A DNA stretch of 64,000 bases from Mauremys mutica (Eukaryota; Chordata; Testudines; Geoemydidae). Position numbers and translations under genes: made by a program. This document shows, one piece after another, positions 1-11,481 of this stretch; the first letter of the stretch is position 1; each line of letters begins with the position of its first letter. Where the stretch lies: assembly GCF_020497125.1 (NCBI RefSeq), contig NC_059073.1, positions 146,019,012 to 146,083,011 of the forward strand, read 5' to 3'. The notes beneath the pieces are model-generated. The model was not told the origin of the DNA. It worked only from the letters and a program-made list of their open reading frames with translations, and ran no database searches.

Positions 1-929
1 AGTATATTCGCCACTCTGGACCAGAGTAGATTTTTCGTGTCAGTGAGGCTGACTTGATCAAGGAAAGATCTCTGGCCAAGAAAACGTTTAAACTCTTTTT
101 TTTTTTTTTTATCACTACAGCCCAAACTCTGCTTTCTTACATCAATCCAGTCCCACTGCATCAGCCATTAAACTCTGTGGCACGGTTCAGACAGGGTTCT
201 AGATGGAGAGAAATCAAAGGAGAAACTGTGCAATTCATTTTTGCTGGTATGGTAGCAAAGGAACCAAATTCTCTGTGGGTTCTTGAGTGGAGTTTTTCCC
301 AGCAGAAAATTTGGACTGTCGTCTTTCCTTCTGTCCCCTGGAGCAGAAAGGGGGCAAAGTTGTGGATAAAAAGATCAGGCAATGTACTGAATTACCTGAC
401 ATGAGCCCTGATCCTGCTCGATGGGAACAGGATTGGGCCCCATTGAAAAACAACAAAGCACTTGGCCCTAATTTACAGGGTAAATGGCCTCGTTCTGAAG
501 CTCCCTGCCATGATTTCACACTGGAAAGCAAGAGGGACAAATCAATCATGTTCTTTTAAGACCGGGATTGGGGAGAGGCTGGGGGGGTTGGCAAAGTGGA
601 CATAACCTTCAAATGGCCCCAGTGTGAGGAACAAGGCCGCCAGGCTGCTCTCAGTGCGTCTGGAAAAGCAGAGTTTCACTCCTTTTTTTGCATCTTGCCC
701 ATCTTCACTTCTTTTTTTCGCATTCAAGGGTTCAACGCATTCATACGGGGATGGGGGCTTTAACCCGGGGAGGCTGAGGTGTCTGTACAGGTTGCAGAGG
801 GGTGTCCTCTGACATCTTAGTGCAATATACATGAGGGATACTGTTTGGGTAGAGCACCCCCTTGGGGCTGTAAACGGAAACACACTGTGAGTCTATGTCC
901 TTGGCCGCTCCGGAGGCGGAAGGTGCCCG
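1..929. other. 3' flank and probable 3' UTR of DUSP2
   Basis: This stretch lies immediately downstream of the DUSP2 stop codon on the minus strand and should contain its 3' UTR. I see a T run at about 99-110 (an A run in the sense of the gene), but no AATAAA or ATTAAA in the sense orientation, so the polyadenylation site is not placed. No open frame here resembles a known protein. Confidence 0.4.
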
Positions 930-3900
930 CTAATGGCACAGCACCTCTGTCTCGAACTGCAGAAGCTGTCCCATGAAGCCAAAATTGGGCGAGATGACCC
1001 CGCGGCGCTGCTTGACAAAGTCGAAGGCTTCCTCCAGGCGCACCCGTTGGGTCTGGATCAGGTAGGCCAGGCAGATGGTGGCCGAGCGGGAGATGCCAGC
1101 CTGGCAGTGGACTAGCACTCGCCCGCCGCTGCTCTTCACGGAATCTACGGGAGCAAGCAGAGAGGGTCATTGAGCACTCCAGCAGGACCCCAGGGCTGAG
1201 AACATCCTGTCCTGAGGCACTGCACCCCCCTTGCCCTCAGACCCCTCCAATAAACCCTCGGGGCCTTGCCCTTTAAACCCAGACTCTCCCACTAGTGTCT
1301 CTGGAGATCCCCCTTCCTCACAGCCAGGGGCCGAACGCTCCATGCAGCCTGCCCCACAGGGTGGCTCGTTGGAGAAGGTTGGGCCAAGTGTTCCTAGATG
1401 TAAGTAGCTGAAGTCCAGGGCAGGACAGGCTCAGTGTAGGTCTCTCGGCCCCTAAACTCACTCTTCTCCTCCTTGCTGTGCACTGATCCCGCAGAGCTCG
1501 TGGGCCTGATTCTGCTCTCACTTACACCAGTGTAACCCCACTGTCACTGGGATTACTCCTGATTTGCTCCAGTGGCTGTGAGAGGGGAATCAGGCCCTGG
1601 CCTGTTTGGCTTCAAGGCATTGGCTAAGAGCCACTGCTTTCCCTGGGGCATTGGCCCTAGGGCAGGACATGAGGCCAGGAATGAGACTCTGCCAGGGCTG
1701 GAACCGTGCCACATGGCTGGACCGGATCCTGGCACACAAAAGTTCTCCCTCTGGAGCAAGGGCTGCAGGGGTTTAATAGTGCGCCGTGCCCAGAGACTAT
1801 AGGCCTATTCCAAACCCCACTGAAGTCAATGGAAAGGCTCCTGCTCCTTTCAATGAGCCTCGGCTGAGCCCTATGTGAAAGCCTCTATACTGGGGTGTCA
1901 GTAGGGCTGCAAGGGGGAATGGCTGTCCTAATGACTAATCTCGTACTTACCAATAAAGCCAATGGCCTCCTGGAACCAGATGCTGATCTCGGCCATGTGG
2001 TTGTCCTCCACGGGGATGCTCTTGTAACGAAACTGCCCTTCAAAATGGTTGGGGCAGCTGGCGGAGACGTTGAGCACGGCCGTGATGCCCAAGGACTCCA
2101 GCACCTGCTTGTTGGAGGAGTGGTAGCAGCTGCCCAAGTAGAGGAATGGCAAGATCTCCACAGGGCCACCCTAGAAACAAGAAGAATAAAGACAACGTGA
2201 GACCTTCTTCATCTGAGTTGATTTCACAGCTTTACACTCCCCTGGAGACATGCACCCAGTTCGCCCTGCAATCACGTGGAGCTGCATCTGTCTATGTACC
2301 CCTATGCCCCTCATCTCTGCTGGATTGGAGTGCTACTCCAGCAACGATATCAGGAGATTAGACAGATGGACAGATTAGATTAGTGCCTGGACCGATGACT
2401 TTTCTGGGAGTGAACTGACAATAGACCCTGCACTTGACCTTGGCCGAAAACACAGATCAGTTAATGATTAATTTAATCTGCGAGCCCCACAAATCCTGCT
2501 GACAGATGTTCGGCCAGATATACGCTCAAGGACAGATCTTGATGCTGTTGGAGGCTTTGGCAAAACTGCCATTTTCTGAAATGGGATAAAGGACTGGCCC
2601 TCAAACAAAATGAATCATTGAGGTACCCAATTCTGATCCCCTTACTCCAGCTGAGTAACACCTTCGCCCATGAATACTGACGTCAGGAGGCTCCTCAGCA
2701 TTGAAGAGACCATTCAGGATGAGTAAGACTATCAGAATCGGGCCCTGTAATAGGCTCTGGGGTGTCTACATTTGGAATGGGGGGCAGGGTCAAGAGCAGC
2801 CTTCCAGCCCAAGTTTGTTGCATTGCTGATGAAGTCAGGAAAACGTACCTGATCGTAGAAAGGCGTGATGGTCCTGGTGTTACTGTCGTCTTTGGAGTCT
2901 ATCAGGGCTGGCAAGGAGGCAGGAGGAGGCGGTGGCTCAGAGCACAGTTCTGGAAAGCGGGCTTGGAAACCATCAAACCCCCCTGCAAAGAACATACCAC
3001 GTTAATATCAGCAGCAGGTAGAGCATCACCGCTCAGCACATGCGCAGGGACAGGTGTGCCAGGGTTAGCTAACCAGGCACTGAAGCCGTTGGGAATAACA
3101 AGCAGAAAGGTCTTGTGCAGATGTGCCCAGGGAGTGGGCCACCATTTGTGTGCTGAAAATGCATTTTAAAATGGGGTTTGCTACTGCAGCTTGTAATCTC
3201 AACCTGCCAGGAGAAGGGGGGCCCGGGCCTCTCTCCAGGGCCTCCCAAGCTGGGTCAGGAGCCATGTACTAACCATATCTGCTTTAGCCCTTCTGTGTGT
3301 ACTTTTCTAGCACTAAGGAGTAGTGTGAGCTGCTCAGTGTGTGTGACAGGCTGCAGGTGTGGTTCTGAATTTGTGTATTTGAACGTGTGTGAGAGAGAGA
3401 GGCAGAGAAGATTTCTGGTTGTATGTGTGTGCATGAGTGGAAGTTGGTGCTGTGTGCCAGAGAGTTTGTGAGTGCCTGTAAGTTTGCAGGGTGCTAGTTA
3501 GTGTGTCATGCTGTGCACGTGCGTGAGATTGTGTTTGTGTGACATTTCTTATATGTGTGAAGTGGTGGTACTGATACTGTATAGGAGTGAGTTTGTGTGT
3601 GAGCCTGAGAGTGTGTGTGCTCTCCTGGTGCGGGGTGTTCTCCCAGGGTTGGTGGGGGTGCTCTCTTGGTGTGTGTGCGTGGGTGCATTCAGTGTTCTCT
3701 GGCGGGTGGGGGGGTTGGTGAGGGTGCTCTCCTGGTGAGTGGTGTTCTTCCGGTAGGGGGAGGGATGCTGTCCTGGGGGGGGTCGCCCCTGGGGGGATGC
3801 TGTCCTGAGGGAGGGATCATCCCGGGGGGGGGAGACGCTCTCCTGGAGGGGTGCTGGGTGCCCACAGGCGAGTCCCTAGGGGAAGGTGCCTTTACCTCGA

Positions 3901-4283
3901 AGCAGGTAGATGAGGGTGGGTCTGGCTTTCGCCTCCAGCAGCAGGGAGTTGAGCAGCAGCCTGGCCAGGCTGTCGGCCCGCAGAGCCAGCACCGAGCCGC
4001 TGGCCTCGTCCAGCACCACCAGGCGGGAGAGCTCGCCTCTGCGGAGCCGCCCCAGCAGCGCCCTGTCCGGGACGAGCCAGTCCAGGCTGACGCCGGCTCT
4101 GCCGCGGGATCTGCGGCGCAGCAGCCCGTTCCAGCGCACCGGGCGCGAGTCCAGCAGGTGAGCCTGGCAGAAGGCGAGGAAGGGCCGGCAGTCCAGCACC
4201 AAGGTGCGCCCGGCTTCCTCGGGCTCTCGGAGCAGCCTGGCGAGCTCCGCGCTCTCCAGCTGCTGCACCTCCTCCATCACCAT
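930..4283 (-). CDS. DUSP2: Dual-specificity phosphatase 2 (MAP kinase phosphatase PAC-1), four coding exons
   Basis: This gene encodes a nuclear, inducible phosphatase that removes phosphate from Thr and Tyr of activated MAP kinases. Coding exons on the minus strand are 4283-3896, 2982-2849, 2170-1951 and 1144-930; every intron begins GT and ends AG, and the joins keep frame. The product is 318 residues, against about 314 that I recall for human DUSP2. Residues ~10-140 form the rhodanese-like domain, with an Arg-rich kinase-interaction motif at 54-62 (LLRRRSRGR). Residues ~175-315 form the catalytic domain: general acid Asp230 in VEDN, the HCQAGISR loop with nucleophile Cys261 and Arg267, and the DUSP2-like end ETEVLCH. 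The start ATG at 4283 has a good Kozak context; a second in-frame ATG lies two codons later. Introns are 913, 678 and 806 bp. No lesion is seen. DUSP4 or DUSP5 are less likely because the length, the GGFDGFQ segment and the C-terminus fit DUSP2. Confidence 0.95.
3280..3870. repeat. GT-rich then G-rich low-complexity tract in DUSP2 intron 1
   Basis: The 5' half of intron 1 (seen on the plus strand) is degenerate TG-rich sequence at about 3290-3620, followed by repeated 'ctctcctggtg' and 'gggggg' blocks at 3615-3860. Read on the gene strand this is a C-rich tract just downstream of the first donor site. It gives long spurious frames but no protein-like sequence. Confidence 0.7.
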
Positions 4284-4329
4284 GGCTGGGGCTAGGGCTG
4301 GGGGATGCGCCCACTAAAATCCCGGGGGG

Positions 4330-4409
4330 CAGCGCAGGGTCCGGAGCAGGGCGCACGGGGCACGGCCGGGCAGGGCGCGCAGCGCAGGGTCCGGAGCAGG
4401 GCGCACGGG
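4330..4409. repeat. 30-bp duplication with 50-bp period in DUSP2 5' UTR
   Basis: Bases 4330-4359 and 4380-4409 are identical 30-mers (beginning cagcgcaggg), separated by a related GC-rich spacer. The pair lies between the start codon and the TATA-like box, so it is probably transcribed as 5' UTR. Confidence 0.8.
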
Positions 4410-4468
4410 TCTGGACGCGCGGGGCGATGGACTCTCCAGTGTCTCTGCCGCCTGCCCCGGCGCTGGCG

Positions 4469-4476
4469 TTTAAATA
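4469..4476 (-). promoter_or_regulatory. DUSP2: TATA-like box of DUSP2
   Basis: On the minus strand the sequence reads TATTTAAA, about 190 bp upstream of the start codon. Usual TATA spacing would put the transcription start near 4445, giving a 5' UTR of roughly 160 nt. This is inferred from position and sequence only. Confidence 0.6.
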
Positions 4477-4503
4477 CCCAGAGCAGGGGCCAGCTCCGGG
4501 CAG

Positions 4504-4513
4504 CCATATAAGG
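4504..4513 (-). promoter_or_regulatory. DUSP2: CArG box (serum response element core) of DUSP2
   Basis: CCATATAAGG (plus strand) fits the SRF consensus CC(A/T)6GG exactly and lies about 30 bp upstream of the TATA-like box. DUSP2 is an immediate-early, mitogen-induced gene, so an SRF site next to the core promoter is functionally plausible. Confidence 0.65.
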
Positions 4514-4528
4514 GAGTGTGTGTCACTG

Positions 4529-4563
4529 AGGAACTCCTTTTTTGGGCAGCTTCCACTCACGTG
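4529..4563. promoter_or_regulatory. ETS core and CACGTG E-box upstream of the CArG box
   Basis: An AGGAA ETS core is at 4529-4533, 15 bp from the CArG box, a spacing compatible with ternary-complex factors. A perfect CACGTG E-box is at 4558-4563. Both are short motifs that could occur by chance; their clustering with the CArG and TATA boxes is the only support. Confidence 0.4.
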
Positions 4564-4596
4564 CAGTGAGATCACAGGAGCTAAGGCCGTCCCACT

Positions 4597-4606
4597 GCGC
4601 GCGCGC

Positions 4607-4654
<48 letters not shown>
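4597..4654. repeat. Compound (GC)n(GT)n(GA)n microsatellite
   Basis: Alternating GC from 4597, then an uninterrupted GT run from about 4610 to 4640, then GA to 4654. The GC/GT part is alternating purine-pyrimidine and therefore prone to Z-DNA. It sits about 35 bp beyond the DUSP2 E-box. Confidence 0.9.
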
Positions 4655-5190
4655 TTCTCTATCAGGGTGTGTATATTTGTGTGTGTGAGAGAGAGTGCGT
4701 GTATCTCTCAGGGTGTGTGTACGTATGTGTGTGTGCATGTCTATCTGTGTGTGTGTGAATCAGAGTGTGTATATTTGTGTGTGTGTATCTCTCAGGGTGT
4801 ATGTATTTGTGTGTGTGTGTATCTATCAGGGTGTGTGTGTGAATGTGTACCTATCAGGGTGTCAAATATCAGGGGGTAGCTGTGTTAGTCTGTATCCACA
4901 AAAACAACAAGGAGTTCAGGAGCACCTTAGAGACTAACAGATTTATTTGGGCATAAGCTTTCGTGGGTAAAAACCCACTTCTTCAGATGCATCAGGGTAT
5001 GTATATTTGTGAGTGTGTATCTCTCAGGGTATATGTATTTGTGTGTGTGCGTGTGGGTTTCTATCCATGCGTGTATATTTGTGTGTGTATGGATCTTGCG
5101 TGCATATGCCTGTGTGGGAGCGTGACAGTCTGTGTGTATCTCATTCTGTGTGTCTTTCTCTGCACGCGCCTGTATCGCAATGTGAGTTGC
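4655..5190. repeat. GT-rich minisatellite with about 36-bp degenerate units
   Basis: Units resembling 'gtgtatctctcagggtgt' plus 'tatttgtgtgtgtg' recur from 4655 to about 5080 and then decay. A dispersed element (4868-4992) interrupts the array between two 'atcaggg' motifs. Confidence 0.75.
4868..4992 (-). mobile_element. Penelope-like retroelement fragment with hammerhead-like core
   Basis: Minus-strand copy of a repeat also present at 27662-27813 and about 39740-40255. The shared core lies at 4951-4991 (read on minus): CTGAAGA, a GTGGGT/ACCCAC stem with a T loop, then GAAAGC and TTATGC. The distal part reads toward 'aacacagctaccccctgat'. Assignment to Penelope-like elements is from memory of this vertebrate repeat family. 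Confidence 0.6.
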
Positions 5191-5194
5191 GTTT

Positions 5195-8100
5195 TGTGTT
5201 TTGCTTACAAGGCTGGACATGAAGCTCCTGGCCCTATGTAAAGACAGCTCAGTAATCTCCCTGTCTGTGACTGGGGAAGCCAAGGAAAATCTCCCTCCCT
5301 TCCCGACGCTAACCAGTTCCCCCTCCAGACCATCATTTCTTGTATCTAAGCAGCCACCTCTTCCCGCAGCCTCTTCAACCCAGCACTTCCCTGGCTCTCA
5401 GTGGCTCTCCAAAGTCTCCTCAAACGCTCCCCTGGTTCTCAACAGCCCCCATGAATGCTCCGTCTCAGCCCCTTCCCAACCCAGACAACGTATTTCCCCT
5501 GGAACTCCTGCCCGCCCCCCACCTGGTTTCCTGTGGTTTCTATATATGGCGCTGCTCAACTGACTTTAGTCAGTGGCATGGGGACCTTCTGTGGTTTCCT
5601 CCCACATGGGGCCCCCGGTCTCGGAATGTGAAATTGTGGGGGCAGAGTGACATGGGGGCGGGATATGAGGATCCTGTGATCTGGTCCCATTTTACAAAGG
5701 GGCTTTACCAGGTCCACCATGGCTTTGACTCATCCTCTCCTCTCCCCCAGGCTGGTCTTTTCTGGCAGCGAGTCACGGGGCTGGGGGAAGGAGTCTCTGC
5801 AAAGAAAATCGGTATTGACACACCCCACCATGCCCAGGAAGCAGAGACAGCAGCAAGGCCTGGCTCTCTTCCAGCCCAGGGCTGGCCCTCCTGCTCACGG
5901 CCAGGGCTGAGGGGGATGAGCTGCAAGCAGAGGGCAGGAAGGAAGCAGGAGTGTGGGTCACAGCCACACTGCAGCTCTGTGCTGAAGAGTGGAGCCTTCG
6001 CTGCCACTTCCTGGTGGGGGCGGTACAAACCGGTCTTCAGCTCTGGGGTCTGAGCTTGGGCAGGGCTTTGGTTCGGCCTTTAATCTAGCTCCGGCCCTGT
6101 GGAGCTAACAGTCAACCCTGCCACCTTAAAGTGCGGATGGATCCCCTTGTTTAGGCACTGGGCTGAGACTTGGTGTGAATTCCCCGCTCAGCCACAGACT
6201 TCTTTACTGACCCTGGGCACGTCTCTTAACCACTTAGTTTCCCACCTGTGCAGTGGGAGAAGGGATCCTTCCTTGGTCTGTGCAGCCCTTGGTGGCAGCT
6301 GGCAGGGACTGCCTTCTACTAGACGTGGGTGCAGGATCCAGCCCAGTGGGGTCCTGATCTCCAGGGGCTACCAGAACACAAAGAATACTAGTGATCGGGC
6401 CAGGTAAAGACTGGGACTTCTACCTTGTTGCCTGCACACTTATCTGAAGCATCTTCCCCATTTCTCCACACTGCAAGTCGCATGGAGACTGGGGAGGCAC
6501 CAGGCCATTTGGGATGAAGGGAACCAGCAGGACTGGGTCAGCCTTGCCTTCCACCAGCAGGGGTAGCTGCAGCCAACAATGAGCTCAGGGCTCCCGGGGT
6601 GGCTTCCAAGGAGCGGCGGCATGGGAAGTGGAGGGAGGAAGCACTGGTGGCCTAGGAGAGCAGGTAAGGTGCTCTCCAAGGCCGGCAGGTAAGGTGATGG
6701 CTACCTAGGAGGAGCCCCTGAGGAGCCCTGATCCACTGTAGATCCCACCTCTGGTGTCTACTGCAGGAGATGCACCACCCACCTCCTCCCAAGTAAAGGG
6801 TTGAGAGGAGAAGTGACTCTAGCAGGGATGACTGGAGAGAAGGGGGGGCGGTAAGGAATTGCAGTGATGATGGAGACATACACACCCCCAGCCGAGCAGG
6901 GCAGTCTCTCGCCAGCTGAGATGGATGCAACAAGTGTGGAGCAGAAAAGGAGGCCAGACTCACCGCCACCATCACTTCCACTACAGGTCAGGGAAGTTCA
7001 GATGGGGATCTGGATCAGGGTGTTGTGGCCTACCCTGGTCTTCAGGTGGTGAGCATGACCAAGTAGGAGGAGTTTGCGCCCCCCCCCCCCCCAGGCCCTT
7101 CCCATATTGGTAGATGGGAAGGGAGTCTTGGCTAGGTCACAGCTACCTGGGAGAGGGTTTAGCGAAGGCTGAGACCCCTGCTCTGGGCTGTCATGATACC
7201 CCTTGCATTGGGTGAGTGCCGAAGTCTGGCTGAGCCCATGAACACGATCTCACATTTCCCACTGCACTGTGCATTCCACAATCTACAGGCCTGATTCGCC
7301 CGCGGGGTCGGCTCTGCACTGACTGGCGTAGGAGCTGGCTCAGCTGCTGTGTGCGCAGCCCTGCTAAAGCCAGCATTGGAGGGAGCAGAATTGGGCACCA
7401 GAGCCAAGAATACCAGGACAAATGCCAATTTTCAGGGGAGAAATGGTCTGGCATCTTTGATATCCCCCCAGAGCAAGAGGGGCCTTGTTCTTTAAGGTCT
7501 ATGCTTCCAACCAGCACCCTGGGAGTCGTGGAAGGGAACGCCACTTTCCTGCCAGAGGAGGCAGAAGGGTGACCCTGGCCCTGCTGGCAGTTGAAGTAGA
7601 GTTTCGGGACTGCAAACCTGTTGTGTATTAACTCATCCCCTCTGGAAGGTCAGGAGCAGCCACAGGGCAGACTAGGATTAGGAGCTAAACTCCCAGGCAC
7701 CAGGACACGTGGTAGCAGGTTGGGTTTCTAAGGCCTGATTCAATGTCCATTGACTCCCATTGCCATCAAGGGTGGTGCACTCAGGTTAATCCAGGGGGCT
7801 GGACGACTATGGGGCGATCTGTCATTTCTCCAGTCTCCAACTCACAGTCCCTGGGCACCAGCATGGGCTAAGCTGCCAGCTCCAGCCCCACTGCAGAAAC
7901 TGGCTCCTTCTGTTCCCCACCCCAAGGCAAGACCTCCCCAGAGCTCTGATCCCTCATGTCCCAGCAGTGACTCTTCCTCCCCCCACAGCCCACGAATTAA
8001 CATACCTCTCCCTGCACACACCAACCTCCCGTGTCCCCCTCATCTTCCTCCCATCCCATCCCATCCCCAGAGCACTGCTCCATCCGCCACTGACTGCAGG

Positions 8101-11100
8101 ATTGTAAAATGCAAATCACACACCCCCCACCCCCAATCTTTGCTGCCTATACACCCCAGTGTGATCCTCTGGCAGGTCTCTACCTCCTGGATTTTCACTT
8201 CTTGGGGGAGGAAAGTCCCAGCCAGCCCGGGGGAAGGGGGAACCCACAGAAGCTTCCCCTGCAGCAGTGACAGTCACTGGAACTACATGCCCTGTTTTCT
8301 GGTCATCTAGTGAGTGCTAATTATAGCAGGGAGCCATATATTTCTGGCGCCTTAACCGCTACAAAAGGGGAACGGTCAGGCTGATGAATCAGGATTTGTC
8401 TCTGTGTCCACCTGCTCTCAGCGACCCCTGTGTGAATCTGTGGTGTGTAGCACCAAATCTGGCCCATAGTGGGGATCTGTGTCTGTCTGCTACCTTCAGA
8501 ATCGCCGCACAGAGTCTAGGGGGCTAATGCCCTGAGTGGCTGCTGCCTGCCCCAGGCGCCTCTTGCTTCAATGTCCCAGTTACACTCTGGGTCTGGAGAG
8601 GCCAAGAGCCCCTTGCATTTAGCTACCGTATGCGCCACAGGGGGCAGTGAAATCGGAGGCAGGTTCCTGATGCCTGGGACTCTGGTCTCCTGATTCCTTG
8701 ATGGCTGGGGCAAGGGCCACAAGACTCACTAGTGAGCTGTACTGATGCTGGGGGCACAGCGTGGGTATCCACACGGCATGGACAAGGCTCCCAAGTGCTG
8801 TCCCACTCTGCGCAGGGGCGAAGACATCACCATGGTCTGCACCCACAAGCCCAGACACTGCTTAGGTGACACAGAGGGGCCAGATTCTGGCCGTCTGTGG
8901 CCAGCACAGAATTCACTTGGTAGTGGAACTAACGCCCACACCAACAGCCTTCACCTTCCCAGCAGAGAGGCCCTGCCAGGGGAAGGAGGGAGGGAGCATG
9001 CCAAGGGCTGGACAGCAATAGGGTGGAACTTGAGGACCTTAGCCCTGGGGTACCAGTTAGAGCAGCCCCCTAGGCTGCTCTAACTCAAATCAGGGCAGAG
9101 CCAGCACAGCATCAGAAAGTTGTAGCTAGTTTCCTAACAGACCCACTCCTCTGTGCCAAGCAGACCTGAAATTTAGGAGTGAATAAAGCCTCTCTCTTCC
9201 CATCTCCTCCAGCCCTTCTCTGTGCTTAGAAAGTGCATCATTCCTGTGGGCGCTAGCTTGTGAAATGCAATGTCTCCACATGGTCCCTCCAGCTGCCCAG
9301 GTGGCCTGGGATGGAATTTGCTATCATATTAATTTCAGTCTCCTGAAACCAGTGGCTCAGCAGCCCAGGAGACTGAAGGGCTCTAGTTATCTCTCAGCGC
9401 GTGCAGGCCCCAGGACAGAGCAGAGGCAGCTTTCTCTGCATATGCACTCCCCATGGCCCACGCAGTCACTGGCCACTCTGCTGAGAGTGGCAGGCCGAGA
9501 TGCATTGTCAGCAGTGCTGACCAGAGCCACCAGAGTCAAAAACTTGCCTGGCGGGACTGGCAAGCCTAGTTAGCTTAGGTAGCTCTCAGGAGCTCCATCA
9601 GTGGGCTAGTGGGACAGCAGTGGGCCAGTGCTGCCCACCCACCGACGAACAGAGAGCCAGGCCCTGCCCCAAAGAGCTCATGCTCCAAGCAGAAGCCAAG
9701 AGACAGCAGCTGGGCACAGACGGACTGAGGAATGCAGGGAACTAGGAGCCAAGATAAGGCAGCCTGAGGAGCAGTGGGCTGAGCCCACCAGCTGCCTACC
9801 TGTTAATGTTGCTGGGCATCGTGCTGGCAAATACCAGGCACAGCCACCTTGCCACAGAATAACAGGAGCTACATTTCAGTAGCCAAATAGCCAATGTTTT
9901 AAGGACGTAAAGATACTGGGCGTCGGCGGCGCCCACTGACTCCAGTGGCCTTTTGTCAGTAAGAAGGTCTCAGCCCTGCCCTAGGTTTCACACCTTCCTT
10001 TCCAAAGGGACACGGGTGACGTAGGCTGGCTTTGAGCACAGGGGCTAGCGGCTGACGCAGCTGTGGGCATTAGGATAAATATGGTGCCAGAAAGTGGAAG
10101 GAAGCAACCAATAGTAGGGAGTCAGGGAAAGCCCCTTTCTCTCAGCTGTGAGAATGAACTGTTCCCTCGCAGGGCGGGACTGGGTCAGTGGGGACCACAA
10201 GCTAGGCTGGCCTGCCCATGGGAATCCATTCTGGTCTGCTGGGCATCGGGGCGTGTGTGTGCTGCTGGAGGCACGGAGAGAGTCAGCAGAGAAATGACAC
10301 TCACTTTTTATCCACCCTGAAGCCCCCTAGCCCCAGAGGAGGTGGCGCACAGGCAGGGATAGCTGCCCCCCATACAGTCTCCCTACCTCTATCCTGAGCG
10401 AGAGGGACCTCCCTAGGCATGAGGGGAGTTCAGACCCCATGGCCTACTCAGACCTTGAACATGTCTTTTCAACAGTGCCCATCAGCTTGGGCTGGATTCA
10501 AACCATAGTCTAGGGGAGAACAGCTCTGTGGCCTAGTCTCAATGTCCTAGGCCGGCTAGTCACCCAGGAAGACAGAGTTAGTGGAAGATCCATTCTGGAG
10601 CCACTCCATGCACCTGATAGCAACACAAACCCCAGATGAAGTGAGCAGTTCCCAGAATGAACATGACTTGTGCAAGCGCAGGCTGGAAATGATAATGACA
10701 GTGTCCGTGAAAAATATCACCCTGAGATAATTGCTTTTCACATTAGCAAATAGTGCTGCAGTTAATTGCAGAAACTGGCATGAGTTAATAATGGAATGAG
10801 CTTGCTGGGGACTGCACCTTCTCTGGGTAATCACAGCTAGTATGCAGGGTTATCACCTTTGCTGAGCTGCTGCTGCTGCCCAGGCTTGGCCAATGCTGAT
10901 GGAATGGCCATTCCACTGCATAAAATACAGACACAACATCGCTGGGAGGTGGACAAATGTGTTTGCTCAATGCACCTCACGCTTCCTGGTGCAGAGAAGA
11001 AACCCATTCCTGGGATGCACCTGCTCTACCCAGATGCACTCGGGAGGGGTGTTTGCATGACACAGCCAGTACGCCTGGCTGTGGTACAGAAGCACTTTAC

Positions 11101-11229
11101 CTGGCTGTCTCTGGGGAGCATGTTGATATCTGGTTGCTGCAGAAAAGCACCTGGCTATCCTGGTGCACCCAGGGGCAGTGTATGAGCATGTCATTAGCAT
11201 TGTCTGAATTCCAATAGTGCCAAAGCAAG
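5195..11229. other. Upstream flank of DUSP2, mostly unique sequence
   Basis: No exon, RNA gene or well-preserved mobile element was recognised. It contains one MIR-like fragment (about 6165-6290), a C run at 7079-7092, short CCCAT repeats near 8045-8070, and an AT-richer block at about 10620-10810 that is compositionally unlike its surroundings. Frames of up to 237 codons are GC-driven and lack recognisable domains. Confidence 0.5.
6165..6290 (-). repeat. MIR-like SINE fragment
   Basis: The string of 'gctcagccacagacttc', 'gaccctgggcacgtctctta' and 'agtttcccacctgtgcag' matches the conserved block of MIR-type CORE-SINEs read in antisense. It is old and degenerate. Confidence 0.55.
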
Positions 11230-11475
11230 ACTGTGGGCCCATTATTTTTAGGATTAGTTCACGTTTATACAACGGTAACACCTACAGACCAACCCTGCTG
11301 GAGCTCCATTGTGCCAGGTGCTGCACAGGCACAGAGTAAGAGATAGATCCTAGCCCAAAGAGACAAGGCAGACAGAGGTGGGAGAACAGAAATATTAGCC
11401 CCAATTTACAGCTGGGGAATGGCGGGTTGGAGAGAGAGGGGCCAGATGTTCAAAGAGCTTAGCTCCCTTGATGCC
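11230..11475 (+). repeat. MIR/CORE-SINE-like degenerate repeat
   Basis: 'gtgccaggtgctgcacaggc' followed by 'attagccccaatttacag' and 'ctggggaatgg' resembles the core and 3' half of MIR-type elements in sense orientation. The ends are not resolved. Confidence 0.4.
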
Positions 11476-11481
11476 TGGCCA

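Noticed and set aside
3615..4295. 226-codon plus-strand frame
   Set aside because: It is antisense to DUSP2 exon 1 and the G-rich intron; composition explains its length and no domain is visible.
3892..4575. 227-codon minus-strand frame over the DUSP2 first exon
   Set aside because: It is a different frame from the true exon, rich in Ala/Pro/Arg as expected from GC-rich DNA, and runs through the promoter.
5340..6053. 237-codon plus-strand frame upstream of DUSP2
   Set aside because: No domain, no strong start context, no splice or codon pattern suggesting a gene; a chance frame in GC-rich DNA is more likely.
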